From CAYUQT01 sp964596165 (GTDB lineage: Bacteria > Planctomycetota > Phycisphaerae > UBA1845 > JAFGLZ01), in assembly GCA_964596165.1 (NCBI GenBank), contig CAZQTW010000026.1:11754-75753 (forward strand): a stretch of DNA of 64,000 nucleotides. The letters run 5' to 3'. Numbering within the stretch: the first letter of the stretch is position 1; each line of letters begins with the position of its first letter. Under the pieces are notes generated by a model. It had not been told where the DNA came from and ran no database searches. It was given only the letters and a program-made list of their open reading frames with translations. The translations under genes were made by a program, and so were the position numbers. This document shows positions 49,043 to 58,382 of the stretch, in pieces.

Positions 49043-49813
49043 ATGGTCGACGTCACATCACCAGCAGACCACGGCGGCCGGCGGAACCCATCGCTCCGCG
49101 TGCTGACCTTCAATACCTACGTGGGTCACGGTCTCCGTGAGGGGATGAGAATCGTCCGCGAGTTCGAACCGCATATTGTCTTCTTCCAGGAACTGTGGAT
49201 TCATCGTCGCGGCAACTGGGAGTGGCGCCAGGCCGACGTGGTGGCCGGCGAACTGCGGATGGACCACGTGTTCCAGCGGCACGTGTGGAAAGGCCGCAGC
49301 GAGTGCGGCCTGAGCCTGATGACCTCGGGTCGGCTCTACGACGTGACCGACATCAGCGATGCGGACATTCGTCCCACGGGGCTCGCGGCGCGCGTCGAGC
49401 TTGCGGGCCGGTCGTTCAGCGTGGCGGCCGTTCATTTGGCCGCCGTCCCGCGACCGCTGCTGCTCGGCTACCCCTGCGTCATACCCAAGCACTATCGTCA
49501 GGTGGCGCTTGCCCTCAAGCGACTGGAGGAGATGGGTGGACCGGCCATCATGGCGGGCGATTTCAACACGCTTCCTGGGACCCCCGCGTATCGGCTGGCC
49601 TGTCGGCACATGGTGGACGTCGCTCGCAAGACCGGGGCGCGCGCGAGCACTCGACGAACATGGGGACTTCCTTTCAGAATCGATTACATTTTCGCTTCGC
49701 CCGACTTCCACTGCGAGGAATGCCGCGTCCTTGACTCCCAGGAGAGCGATCATCGCCCGATCATCGCGCGGTTGAGTTTGCGGGACGAAACGCCGACCGA
49801 CTCGCAGGCATGA
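49043..49813 (+). CDS. Endonuclease/exonuclease/phosphatase family hydrolase
   Basis: A 256-residue protein with the EEP fold: LRVLTFNTYVGHG, the metal-binding Glu in FFQELW, the active-site MAGDFNTLPGTP, and the closing SDHRPI. The family contains nucleases, sphingomyelinases and phosphatases; no signal peptide is seen. The ATG at 49043 lies two bases after the preceding stop, so translational coupling is likely. Which phosphoester it cleaves cannot be read from the sequence. Confidence 0.82.
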   Translation: MVDVTSPADHGGRRNPSLRVLTFNTYVGHGLREGMRIVREFEPHIVFFQELWIHRRGNWEWRQADVVAGELRMDHVFQRHVWKGRSECGLSLMTSGRLYDVTDISDADIRPTGLAARVELAGRSFSVAAVHLAAVPRPLLLGYPCVIPKHYRQVALALKRLEEMGGPAIMAGDFNTLPGTPAYRLACRHMVDVARKTGARASTRRTWGLPFRIDYIFASPDFHCEECRVLDSQESDHRPIIARLSLRDETPTDSQA

Positions 49814-49874
49814 GCCGGTTCCTCGACTATCGTGAATGGCGGTAGTATGCTTGTTCCGACAGCGGGAGGTCCGG

Positions 49875-51077
49875 ATGGCTTCGCGCAAGGGCATACTGAC
49901 GCGCCGATCGTTCATCAAAGCAAGCGTGGCGGCGGGCGCATTGACGGGATGCGACTCCAAACCGTCGGCGCCTCCGTCGACGACCTCCCTGCCGTCCGCC
50001 GATCCGTTTCCGCGGCGCCCGCTCGGCCGACGCGGCGTCCTCGTACCCATCCTCCAACAAGGCGGAGACTACACCTACACGCCACGGCTGGTCCGACGGT
50101 GCCTCGAGTTGGGCGTCCGATCGTTCGATACGGCCGAGAACTACGCAAATCGCCGAAGCGAACAGTGTGTCGGCCAGAGCCTCTCCCAACTGAGAGTCCC
50201 GCGCGAGAGCATCATTCTGACTACCAAGGGTTACGCCAGGCAGCCGCGGGACATCGTGACTAAGCACGTTCCCGAATCGCTCCGGCGAATGCAGACAGAC
50301 TACGTGGACATTTGGTACCTACACGACTTGAGCCAACCGGAGGTGTTGAGCAGCCCGGAATGGAAGGCCGCCGCCCTGGAGCTGGTCCGAAGCGGCAAGG
50401 CGCGAGCCTTCGGCTTCAGTTGTCACAATGAGAATTCGATCGCCGTCATGAACGCGGCCGCCCGGTGCGGTTGGATCGACGCGATTATGTTTCGATACAA
50501 CTTCCGAATGCGAGGAGACAAGACGCTCGATGAGACCATCGACACGTGCCACAAGGCCGGCATCGCCCTGGTGGCCATGAAAACCCAAGCCTCGTCGGTC
50601 AGCTTTTCCGAGCGCCTCAATCCCTTCAAAAAGGCCGGATACAGCAAGCACCAGGCGGTCCTCAAGGCCGTCTGGCAGGATCCGCGGATCACTTGCATCG
50701 TGTCGGCCATGCCGACGGTGCAGATGGTCGAGCAGAACGCCGCCGCCGCGTATGGGCGGCTTTCGGTGGCGGAGGACGCGTTACTGCGCAATTACGCGCG
50801 TGCAACAGCGAATTCCTATTGCCCGGGTGGGTGTGGGGGATGTCGTCGACAATGCGAGGCGGCAATCGAAACGTCTTTGGCCATCGCCGACATCATGCGG
50901 TACCTGATGTACCACGACAGCTATGGCCGGCGAAACGACGCCCGGCTCTTATTCGCCGAACTCGCAATGCACAAGCGCACCTTGGAGGGCGCCGATCTGG
51001 AAGCCGCGGCGCGAGCGTGTCCACACCGTCTTCCGCTGGCCTCTCTACTTCCCCTGGCCATCGACAAGCTGGCGTAA
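49875..51077 (+). CDS. Tat-exported aldo/keto reductase, possible lipoprotein
   Basis: A 400-residue oxidoreductase with a twin-arginine signal and lipobox-like cysteine (TRRSFIKASVAAGALTGC). The AKR tetrad is visible: Asp and Tyr in FDTAENYANRRSE, Lys in TTKGYAR, and His in WYLHDLS. At the C-terminus CPGGCGGCRRQCE resembles the reduced ferredoxin-like motif of exported AKRs. The ATG at 49875 has GGGAGG upstream and starts just before the Tat motif. It is part of the plus-strand series 46763-52684. An exported folded AKR with a cofactor would fit modification of sugars outside the cytoplasm. Confidence 0.85.
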   Translation: MASRKGILTRRSFIKASVAAGALTGCDSKPSAPPSTTSLPSADPFPRRPLGRRGVLVPILQQGGDYTYTPRLVRRCLELGVRSFDTAENYANRRSEQCVGQSLSQLRVPRESIILTTKGYARQPRDIVTKHVPESLRRMQTDYVDIWYLHDLSQPEVLSSPEWKAAALELVRSGKARAFGFSCHNENSIAVMNAAARCGWIDAIMFRYNFRMRGDKTLDETIDTCHKAGIALVAMKTQASSVSFSERLNPFKKAGYSKHQAVLKAVWQDPRITCIVSAMPTVQMVEQNAAAAYGRLSVAEDALLRNYARATANSYCPGGCGGCRRQCEAAIETSLAIADIMRYLMYHDSYGRRNDARLLFAELAMHKRTLEGADLEAAARACPHRLPLASLLPLAIDKLA

Positions 51078-51129
51078 ACCGGACCGCGTTTGAGGACTTG
51101 TGAGGCGCCGATGTCGGAAGGAGCACATC

Positions 51130-51975
51130 ATGACACATCTCCGAACCGTCCGGATCATCTGGATTCTCACCGCGTGCCTTACCCCCGGCAGCGAGGCGAG
51201 TGCGTGCGACTTGATGGGCGCTTCCTTCGACCGGGAGGTGCAGTTGGACCCGCTGTTCGAGCAGTTCCGACGGATATCCGAAAAGCGGGATTTCGACGGA
51301 TGGGGAGTCGCCTTCTACACGGACCGTTCGGCGACGGTCTTCAAAGAGCCCATTCCGGCCGCCCAAAGCGAGCTCGCACAATGCCTGATCGACAAACGGC
51401 TGCTGAAAACAAAGCTCGTCATCGCCCATCTTCGTGCGGCCAGCGTGGGTAAGCCGTCACATCGAAACACGCACCCGTGGACGCGCGAACTCGGCGGTGT
51501 GGAGTACGCCATGGCCCACGTAGGGGGCGCGGACAGACGACTCTGGTCGTACGTCAAGCTCGACCGATTCAAGCCCAACGGCGAGAACTGCGCCGAGCAC
51601 ATGTTCTGCCACATTCTGGGCGAGATCGATCGGCGCGGCATCGACTCCTGGGATACGAAGGCATTTGAGTGGTTGCGTCAGACGATCACCAAGCTCAACG
51701 AGGTGCAGACCACCAGCCTTCTGCTTTCGGACGGGACCCACCTGTTCGCCTATAGTAGCACGCGGACCAGTTGGGTATCGTACGTGCAACGCGAAATGCC
51801 CGCGGCCAACCGCGCCGGCGATGGCAGGGGTTCCGACAAGGCCGTCGGGATCGTCGTCGCCCGCGACGGCCACAACCTCGCCAAACCGGGCGAGCAGTGG
51901 ACCAAGATCCCCGGCGGGTGCCTGGCCGTCTTCAAAGACGGCCGGTTGATCTATCAATCGCAGCCCGGCCAGTAG
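51130..51975 (+). CDS. Exported class II glutamine amidotransferase-like protein
   Basis: A 281-residue protein. The start ATG at 51130 (AAGGAG upstream) opens a signal peptide (IIWILTACLTPGSEASA) directly followed by CDLMGASF, so signal peptidase cleavage after Ala25 would make Cys26 the new N-terminus. That Cys is the expected nucleophile of the YafJ/GATase-II family. Other motifs: DGWGVAFY, AHLRAAS near residue 100, and NTHPW. The oxyanion motif usually written HNG is HVG here (His130-Val131). Class II amidotransferases normally act in the cytoplasm on glutamine; an exported form is unusual. A lipobox reading of the same Cys is possible but the -3 residue is Ala. Synthase partner not visible. 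Confidence 0.75.
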   Translation: MTHLRTVRIIWILTACLTPGSEASACDLMGASFDREVQLDPLFEQFRRISEKRDFDGWGVAFYTDRSATVFKEPIPAAQSELAQCLIDKRLLKTKLVIAHLRAASVGKPSHRNTHPWTRELGGVEYAMAHVGGADRRLWSYVKLDRFKPNGENCAEHMFCHILGEIDRRGIDSWDTKAFEWLRQTITKLNEVQTTSLLLSDGTHLFAYSSTRTSWVSYVQREMPAANRAGDGRGSDKAVGIVVARDGHNLAKPGEQWTKIPGGCLAVFKDGRLIYQSQPGQ

Positions 51976-51988
51976 CCTGGGGGGATGT

Positions 51989-52684
51989 ATGAGCAGACAC
52001 ATCGGAATCGTGGCGTGTAGTGCCGAGGGTGCGGCGCTCTGTTACCGCACATTGTGCAAAGAGGCGCCTGCTGTCATGGGAGAGCACATGCACCCTGAGG
52101 TGTCCATGCACACCCATCCGCTTGCGGAATACATGGTCCATATCCGTTGCGGCAACTGGGCCGGAGTGGCCGGGTTGATGCTGTCATCCGTCCGGAAGCT
52201 CGCGAGCATCGGCGCGCGGTTTGCGATCTGTCCGGACAACACGATTCACCAGGCCTTCGATAGAGTCGTGGCAGATTCGCCCATTCCGTGGCTTCATATC
52301 GCAGAGGCGGTTGCGAATGAAGCCACAGCGCGCGGGCTCAACAACCTCGCCATTACCGGAACCAAATACCTGATGACCGGTCCCGTCTATCCGAACGTGC
52401 TGGGCAGATACGGAATCGGCTGCCGGATCCCGGACGTATTGGAACGTGAAAGGATCGACACGATCATCTTCTCGGAACTGGTGAATGGGGTCTTCACGGA
52501 GCCGTCCAGACTCTACTTCAACACGGTGATTCAGAGAATGAAGGATCTGGGTTGCGACGGGGTTGTGCTGGGTTGCACCGAAATCCCACTACTCGTCGAC
52601 CCCGACGACTGTCCCCTGCCAACCCTCGATTCGACCCGCTTGCTGGCCAGGGCGGCATTAAAAGAAGCACTGAAGGAGGACTGA
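51989..52684 (+). CDS. Aspartate/glutamate racemase family protein
   Basis: A 231-residue cytoplasmic protein. Both catalytic cysteines of this family are present: Cys81 in ICPDNTIHQ and Cys196 in VLGCTEIPLL. The Asn-Thr after the first Cys and the repeated alpha/beta halves match the family. The ATG at 51989 has GGGGGG upstream and lies 13 bases after the amidotransferase stop. It could supply D-amino acids (aspartate or glutamate) and ends the plus-strand series that began at 46763. A link to the exported amidotransferase (both handle Glu/Gln/Asp chemistry) is speculative. Confidence 0.85.
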   Translation: MSRHIGIVACSAEGAALCYRTLCKEAPAVMGEHMHPEVSMHTHPLAEYMVHIRCGNWAGVAGLMLSSVRKLASIGARFAICPDNTIHQAFDRVVADSPIPWLHIAEAVANEATARGLNNLAITGTKYLMTGPVYPNVLGRYGIGCRIPDVLERERIDTIIFSELVNGVFTEPSRLYFNTVIQRMKDLGCDGVVLGCTEIPLLVDPDDCPLPTLDSTRLLARAALKEALKED

Positions 52685-53095
52685 CAGGCGGTCTCAGCCG
52701 ACGGTTTGCGGGGCCGCCCCGTCCGTTTCCGACTAGAACTCACCACCGGATCACCCCATCCCTTCTGGGTCGGTCCGGACATCGGCGGCGCCCGTCACCG
52801 ATGCGTTGCCGCCGCAGGACCCGTCTTCGCCGGCCCGACCGACACGGTGGGACGGATGTCGTGTGTCAAAACTTGACCACGGTTCCCCTCCCATCCCCAC
52901 CGCCGCCGGCTGCGCTTCTGCCTCCATTCTTGACACGGTCGAGGCAGCATGTGACATTCTCCTTGGATTGCCTCGGAGCGGTTCCCGTGCCGTCGTAATT
53001 CCGTGGAATGGGCTGACCGCTGATCGGCCGGTCTCGCGGAAGTCCGAAACAGACTGCGGAAACGTATTGACCGACCAACACGGGAGCAAATGGCC
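52685..53095. other. 411-bp intergenic region
   Basis: Between the racemase gene and the sugar-binding lipoprotein gene, both on the plus strand. It should contain the binding-protein promoter, but no convincing hexamers, repeat or RNA gene is seen. Confidence 0.3.
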
Positions 53096-54103
53096 ATGAC
53101 AGTCAAAACGCAGATTGGTTTCCTTTTGGCCACGATCGTATGCGTCGGATGCCGGCAGCAGGCGCCCACGAGCGCCCCGTCCGCCACGCCCGGCGAGCCT
53201 CGAGGCAAGGTGACGATCGCCGTCATCCCCAAGGCCACGACGCACGACTTCTGGACCGCCGTCCACGCCGGCGCGAGGGCCGCCGCCGAGGAATTCGGCG
53301 TCGACATCATCTGGAAGGGCCCGACCGACGAAGGCAAGTTCGCCCAGCAAATCGACATTGTCGAGGACATGCTCAGCCGAAAGGTTGACGGAATCGTGCT
53401 GGCGCCGACACACGGCCAGTCGCTTAAAGGCGTCATCGAGAAGGCCCACGACAAGGGCGTTCCGCTGACCGTGTTCGACTCGGGCGCCGACGTGTCCGAG
53501 GACAAGTACCTTACGTTCGCCGCCACCGACAACTACCAGGGCGGCATCCTCGGTGCCCGAGCCCTGTGCAGGCTCATCGGCAACAAGGGCAACGTCGCGC
53601 TGGTCAAGGTCATGCCCGGAGGCGTCAGCACGATGCAGCGCGAGCAAGGGTTCCGCGACACCCTTAGCAAGGAGTTTCCCGACGTGAAGCTCGTCGACGA
53701 GAAATGGGGCTATGCCCTCCGGGAGAGGTCGCAGGCCGCGGCGGAGGACATCCTGACCGCTCACCCCGACGCGATCGACGGATTCTTCGGATCCAACGAG
53801 ACCAGCGCCGCGGGCATTCTGCTGGCACTCAAACAGCGCAACCTCGCCGGCAAGATCAAGTTCGTCGGCTTCGACGCATCGCCGGATCTGATCGCCGCCA
53901 TGAAGGAAGGAACCATCAACGGACTGGTCGTGCAGCATCCCTTCAAGATGGGATACGAGGGCGTTAAGAGCATCGTCGACTTCAAGGCAGGCAGAGCCGT
54001 GCCGAAACGCATCGACACCGGCGTGGTCGTCGTGACGCCGGAAAACATGAGCCGGCCGGAGATAGCCAAGCTACTGAATCCGCCGAAGGTCCGCCCGAGC
54101 TGA
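53096..54103 (+). CDS. Sugar ABC transporter substrate-binding lipoprotein (RbsB-like), orphan
   Basis: A 335-residue periplasmic binding protein. A lipoprotein signal (FLLATIVCVGC) is followed by VTIAVIPKATTHDFWTAVHAG and the two-lobed periplasmic-binding-protein-4 pattern (DGIVLAPTHGQSL, VFDSGADV, DAIDGFFGSNETSAAG, KFVGFDASPDLI). It should bind a monosaccharide for import. No permease or ATPase gene is near. ATG 53096 is favoured over 53090 because GGAG is nine bases before it. A 6-bp hairpin (CCTGTC/GACAGG, 54104-54125) just after its stop lies before the lactonase gene and could separate their expression. Confidence 0.85.
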   Translation: MTVKTQIGFLLATIVCVGCRQQAPTSAPSATPGEPRGKVTIAVIPKATTHDFWTAVHAGARAAAEEFGVDIIWKGPTDEGKFAQQIDIVEDMLSRKVDGIVLAPTHGQSLKGVIEKAHDKGVPLTVFDSGADVSEDKYLTFAATDNYQGGILGARALCRLIGNKGNVALVKVMPGGVSTMQREQGFRDTLSKEFPDVKLVDEKWGYALRERSQAAAEDILTAHPDAIDGFFGSNETSAAGILLALKQRNLAGKIKFVGFDASPDLIAAMKEGTINGLVVQHPFKMGYEGVKSIVDFKAGRAVPKRIDTGVVVVTPENMSRPEIAKLLNPPKVRPS

Positions 54104-54136
54104 CCTGTCCTTTCAACCAGACAGGGTATCTTCACC

Positions 54137-55408
54137 ATGACTCCAATCGACAGTTCCCGACGTTCGTTTCTGAAGACCTCTGTCGCAGTGACCGGGACAC
54201 TACCCCTCATGGATGATTTGCTCCAAGCGCAATCGGTTGAAGGCGCCGGACGGCTCCTCGCCTATGTCGGCACCTTCAGTTCTCCGCTCCGCGATGTGTT
54301 GCCAACCCAGGTGGATCTGCCGCCCGGCAATGGTCGTGGCATTCACCTTTTTCAGGTAAATCGCGACACCGGGGCGATGACGCCCGCTGGCATCCACGAG
54401 ATGGGCACGAGTCCGAGCTGTCTGGCGTTGAATACCTCCGGAACCCGCCTGTATTCCGCCAATGAAACGGACCGGGTAAGCGAAGGCAAGCACGGCACGG
54501 TCAGTGCCTTCGCCATCAATCGATCGGACGGGAAACTGGAGCTGCTCAACACCGTGCCTTCCGGCGGCGCAGGTCCTACCTATGTGAGCGTTCATCCGTC
54601 CGGACGGTTCCTGTTGGTGGCGAACTATTTCGGGGGCTCCGTCGCGGTGCTGCCGATTCTTCCCGACGGTCGTCTGGGCACCGCCACCGATATCAAGAAC
54701 GACGCCGGCAAGATTGGCCCCACCAGGGCGACCAGCGCTCCACCAGGCAGCTTTGCCTTCAGCGGACATGATCGGACCCACGCCCATATGATTCAGGCCG
54801 ATCCCTCCGGCCGCTTCGTGCTGCACGTGGACTTGGGCCTGGATAAGATCTTCGTCTGGACCCTCGACGAGCATAAGGGCGTGCTGACTCCGAGTGAATC
54901 GCCCGCCGTGTCGCTGCCATCTGGAGACGGGCCTCGGCATTTCCATTTTCACCCCAATGGCCGTTGGCTCTATTCCATTCAGGAGGAAGGCTCGACCATC
55001 GTCTTGTTTGACTACGATGCCGCAACGGGCAGGTTAGCCTCACGGCAGACGATCTCCACCCTGCCACCCGGCTTTGCCGGCAGCAACTTCTGCTCCGAGA
55101 TCCTGGTGTCGGCCGACGGCCGTTTCGTCTATGCAGGAAACCGGCTGCACGACAGCATCGGGATCTTCTCCATAGACCCGAACGGCACCCTGGGATATGT
55201 CGGGGAAGAATGGACACGTGGGAACTACCCGCGTAGCTTCAACTTCGACCCCACCGGCCAGTTTCTCTATTGCTGCAATCAGCGAGGCGACAATATCGTC
55301 ATCTTCCGCATGGATCGCAGAACCGGCGGCCTCTCCTTCACCGGCCAATACACGCCCATCGGCAATCCGTCGCACATCGTCTTCCTTGATCCTGCAAAGG
55401 GGGGCTGA
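54137..55408 (+). CDS. Tat-exported lactonase (beta-propeller, 6-phosphogluconolactonase-like)
   Basis: A 423-residue seven-bladed beta-propeller protein. The N-terminus has a twin-arginine signal (SRRSFLKTSVAVTGTLPL). Propeller blades are recognisable from repeated YVSVHPSGRFLLVANY, RHFHFHPNGRWLYSIQE, FNFDPTGQFLYCCNQ and NPSHIVF, all typical of the lactonase (PgL-type) family. It probably opens a sugar lactone outside the cytoplasm. It is tightly followed by the DUF1593 gene (ATG six bases after the stop), so they are co-transcribed. Substrate not determinable. Confidence 0.86.
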   Translation: MTPIDSSRRSFLKTSVAVTGTLPLMDDLLQAQSVEGAGRLLAYVGTFSSPLRDVLPTQVDLPPGNGRGIHLFQVNRDTGAMTPAGIHEMGTSPSCLALNTSGTRLYSANETDRVSEGKHGTVSAFAINRSDGKLELLNTVPSGGAGPTYVSVHPSGRFLLVANYFGGSVAVLPILPDGRLGTATDIKNDAGKIGPTRATSAPPGSFAFSGHDRTHAHMIQADPSGRFVLHVDLGLDKIFVWTLDEHKGVLTPSESPAVSLPSGDGPRHFHFHPNGRWLYSIQEEGSTIVLFDYDAATGRLASRQTISTLPPGFAGSNFCSEILVSADGRFVYAGNRLHDSIGIFSIDPNGTLGYVGEEWTRGNYPRSFNFDPTGQFLYCCNQRGDNIVIFRMDRRTGGLSFTGQYTPIGNPSHIVFLDPAKGG

Positions 55409-55414
55409 AATCAC

Positions 55415-56557
55415 ATGCATCGAAAGCGTGAAGGCGGCCACGGGTGTCTCGATGAATTCAGCGGTGTCGCTCGGCGAGGTTCCCCACAAAACCGCCACAC
55501 CCGGGGCCTCGTCGCGACGCAGAACGGAATCTCCTATCGGTACCAGTCGAATGCGCTCGGGCGTCCAGTGTGTGCGGCGACCGTGTCGGTTTTGCTGGCG
55601 ACGGCAATGTCTTCGGCGGCCGAACCCAAGCCGCCGGGCGGGGCTCTGACCGGCGCGCGATTCCGGGTCATCGTGTCCACCGACATCGGTGGTTCCGACC
55701 CGGACGACTTTCAGTCGATGATCCATTACCTGGTTTATGCCAACGTGTTCGATACCGAGGGGCTCATTTCCTCGCCGCCCGGGGCTGGCCGAAAGAAGCA
55801 CATCCTCGAAGTCATCGACGCATATGATAAGGACTACGAGAACCTCAGGAGTCACTCGCCGAGATTCCCGACCCCAGCCGCGTTGCGGGCGATCACCAAG
55901 CAAGGAGCGATCGATCCGGCACCGGAAGCCGGCCACACCGGTCCTACCGAAGGCTCCAGGTGGATCATCCAGCAGGCCAAACGCAACGACTCGCGCCCGT
56001 TGTACATCCTGGTATGGGGTTCGATCACCGACATCGCCCAGGCGGTCCACGACGTACCCGCAATCAAGGAAAAGATCCGCGTCTACTCCATCGGGAGTTG
56101 GAATACTCGCCAGGACCCCGCCTCCCGGAACTACCTCTACGCTCACCACCGTGATCTCTGGTGGATTGAAGCGGACACCACCTTTCGGGGGATGTACATC
56201 GGCGGCAAACAGGAAGGCGACCTCGACAACCGCCGATTCGTCGACGAGTACGTCAAGGGTCACGGAGCGCTGGGTGACCTGTTCTTCAGCAAGAAGAAGG
56301 ACATCAAGATGGGGGATACACCTTCAGTGCTCTACCTGCTGCGGGGCAACCCCGACGACCCCGCCACCGAGAGCTGGGGTGGGCGCTTCGAACGCGACCC
56401 GCACGGTCCGCATCGCTGGAAGGACCATTCCGATCCGCAGCTCAACGAGGGCAGCCGATACCCGGGCGCCAGGACGGTCAACCGCTGGCGGGAGGATTGC
56501 CTTCGAGACTGGCAACAGCGGATGCGGTGGGCTGCCGCACGTGCCGATCGCCGGTAA
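55415..56557 (+). CDS. Exported DUF1593 (nucleoside-hydrolase-like) protein
   Basis: A 380-residue protein with the aspartate-rich motif STDIGGSDPDDFQSMIHYL, the metal-binding signature of the nucleoside-hydrolase-like DUF1593 family; later RWIIQQAKR and GGKQEGDLDNR are typical. A signal peptide (CAATVSVLLATAMSSA) begins only near residue 52. The first 50 residues do not look like protein and the real start may be further in, but the ATG at 55415 is close to the upstream stop with a GGGGGG before it. It could hydrolyse a glycosidic or N-glycosidic bond in an exported setting. Confidence 0.8.
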   Translation: MHRKREGGHGCLDEFSGVARRGSPQNRHTRGLVATQNGISYRYQSNALGRPVCAATVSVLLATAMSSAAEPKPPGGALTGARFRVIVSTDIGGSDPDDFQSMIHYLVYANVFDTEGLISSPPGAGRKKHILEVIDAYDKDYENLRSHSPRFPTPAALRAITKQGAIDPAPEAGHTGPTEGSRWIIQQAKRNDSRPLYILVWGSITDIAQAVHDVPAIKEKIRVYSIGSWNTRQDPASRNYLYAHHRDLWWIEADTTFRGMYIGGKQEGDLDNRRFVDEYVKGHGALGDLFFSKKKDIKMGDTPSVLYLLRGNPDDPATESWGGRFERDPHGPHRWKDHSDPQLNEGSRYPGARTVNRWREDCLRDWQQRMRWAAARADRR

Positions 56558-56906
56558 TCCAACCAGCGGCACATCCTTCAACAAGGGGAGACATCCGCCC
56601 GGTGGTTGCCTGAGCGGGACGGAGGGATTGTCGATCGCGTCCGCAGGGCCGGTGCCGCGTGGCGTCCGCGGCACCACGCGGAATCAGGTTTCCTGTCAGT
56701 CACAGATGTTGAGCAAGACGTTACCGATCGAGGGTCGGGGAAACAACAGTAGCGTCCGGACTGTTTGCATTCGCAAAGAGACAGGCAACGGACCGGATCA
56801 CGGAGTGCCCCTGAGCGAGCCGACACGGCGCTCCGTGATTGACATCAGCTCCCCGGTGCCGCAAAGTGGAAGCACTGCACGGTTTCCCGCACGATGGAGG
56901 AATGTT
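56558..56906. other. 349-bp intergenic region
   Basis: Between the DUF1593 and ceramidase-like genes on the plus strand. No gene, repeat or promoter pair recognised, apart from the GGAGG ribosome site of the next gene. Confidence 0.3.
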
Positions 56907-58382
56907 ATGTCCTGTGGTTGCGCCCCCTCTTGCCGTTCTCGCTTCCTTCTCCGGTCCGTCGGCGTTGTGCTGGCCGGGGTCCTTTGTTGCGCGCCGCTCC
57001 GGGCGGAAGCGGCCGCGCCGTCGAAAACGAGACAGTTTCGGGCCGGAGTTGCCGCCAGCAACATCACGCCGTGGCTGGGCGACGGGCTGGTCGGCAATTT
57101 CGGGACCCCGCCGCCTGCCGAGTACGTCCACGATGAATTGTACGCCCGGTGCTTCGTCCTCGATGACGGTTCCACGCGAATCGCGCTCGTCGTCGTCGAC
57201 AATCTTCACATCGAACGGGACGTGCTGGACGAGGCGAAGCGGCAAGTCAAAGAGGCCACCGGCCTGCCGACGGACCGCATCCTGATATCCTGCACCCATA
57301 CGCATTCGTCGGTCCGCGCACGCTTGACCAGTCCAAGCAAATCGGAGAAGGACTTGGGCGAATACGGGCGCTTCGTCGTGCATCGCATCGCGGACGGGGT
57401 CCGCTGCGCGATCTACAACCTCCAGCCGGCGCGGATCGCCTGGGGCACGGTGGACCAACCCGACCACGTGTTCTGCCGCCGCTGGCTGATGAAGCCGGAC
57501 GTGAAGTTGTTCAATCCTTTCGGCGAGCCGGACCGGGTCAAGATGAACCCCGGTTACCGGCCGGAACTGCTCAAGCCGGCCGGGCCGGTCGACCCGCAAA
57601 TTGCCTTTATCGCACTCCAAAGGGCGGACGGTCGGCCGTTGGGCTTGCTGGCCAACTACTCGCTCCACTACGTGGGCGGGACCGGGCCCAATCATATCTC
57701 AGCCGACTACTACGGCGTGTTCTCCGACCGCATCCAGCAGTTGCTCCAGGCTGATCGACTGGACCCGCCCTTTGTCGCGGCGATGAGCAATGGTACCAGC
57801 GGCAACATCAACAACATCAACTACGCAAAACCGCGTCCTTCGAAGAAACCTTACGAGCAGATGCGCTTCGTGGCCAATCAGTGCGCCGAGGCCGTGTATC
57901 AACAGTACCGGCATCTCACCTGGCACGATTGGGTGCCGCTGGGAATTCGGCAGCGAGAACTGGAACTGGCCGTCCGAAAGCCCACGGCCGAGCAGCTCGC
58001 CCGTTCCAAGCAGTTGCTCGCCGAGCCGGAACGCCCCGACAAGTTTCCTCACGAGCGAACGTATGCCCAAAGGGCGATCCAACTTCACGAGTCGCCCGAC
58101 ACGGTTCGCATCATTCTGCAGGCGATCCGAATCGGAGAGGTGGGCATCTCGGCGATTCCTTTCGAGACCTTTTCGGAAACAGGCCTGGAGTTGAAGGCCC
58201 GTAGCCCGTTTACGCCCAGCTTCACGATGGAACTGGCCAACGGCGCCTATGGCTACCTGCCCACACCCGAGCAACACGCACTGGGTGGTTACGAGACATG
58301 GCTGGGAACAAGCCGCGTGGAAGCACAGGCATCGACCAAGATCGTCAACGCCCTGCTGGAGATGCTTGCGGAACTGAAGTGA
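56907..58382 (+). CDS. Neutral/alkaline non-lysosomal ceramidase-like exported protein
   Basis: A 491-residue exported hydrolase of the neutral-ceramidase-like family. After a signal peptide (LRSVGVVLAGVLCCAPLRAEA) come RAGVAASNITPWLG, VVVDNLHIERDVLDEA, CTHTHSSVRARL with the zinc-binding His residues, and NYSLHYVGGTGPNHISADY. FVAAMSNGTSGNINNI contains the region of the catalytic serine. Many planctomycete members occur in sugar-degrading loci and may not be ceramidases. The ATG at 56907 has GGAGG six bases upstream. The gene ends a plus-strand block; no terminator was identified. Confidence 0.85.
   Translation: MSCGCAPSCRSRFLLRSVGVVLAGVLCCAPLRAEAAAPSKTRQFRAGVAASNITPWLGDGLVGNFGTPPPAEYVHDELYARCFVLDDGSTRIALVVVDNLHIERDVLDEAKRQVKEATGLPTDRILISCTHTHSSVRARLTSPSKSEKDLGEYGRFVVHRIADGVRCAIYNLQPARIAWGTVDQPDHVFCRRWLMKPDVKLFNPFGEPDRVKMNPGYRPELLKPAGPVDPQIAFIALQRADGRPLGLLANYSLHYVGGTGPNHISADYYGVFSDRIQQLLQADRLDPPFVAAMSNGTSGNINNINYAKPRPSKKPYEQMRFVANQCAEAVYQQYRHLTWHDWVPLGIRQRELELAVRKPTAEQLARSKQLLAEPERPDKFPHERTYAQRAIQLHESPDTVRIILQAIRIGEVGISAIPFETFSETGLELKARSPFTPSFTMELANGAYGYLPTPEQHALGGYETWLGTSRVEAQASTKIVNALLEMLAELK

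Noticed and set aside
55737..56906. 390-codon upstream extension of the ceramidase-like gene
   Set aside because: Overlaps the DUF1593 gene; the signal peptide and GGAGG support the start at 56907.
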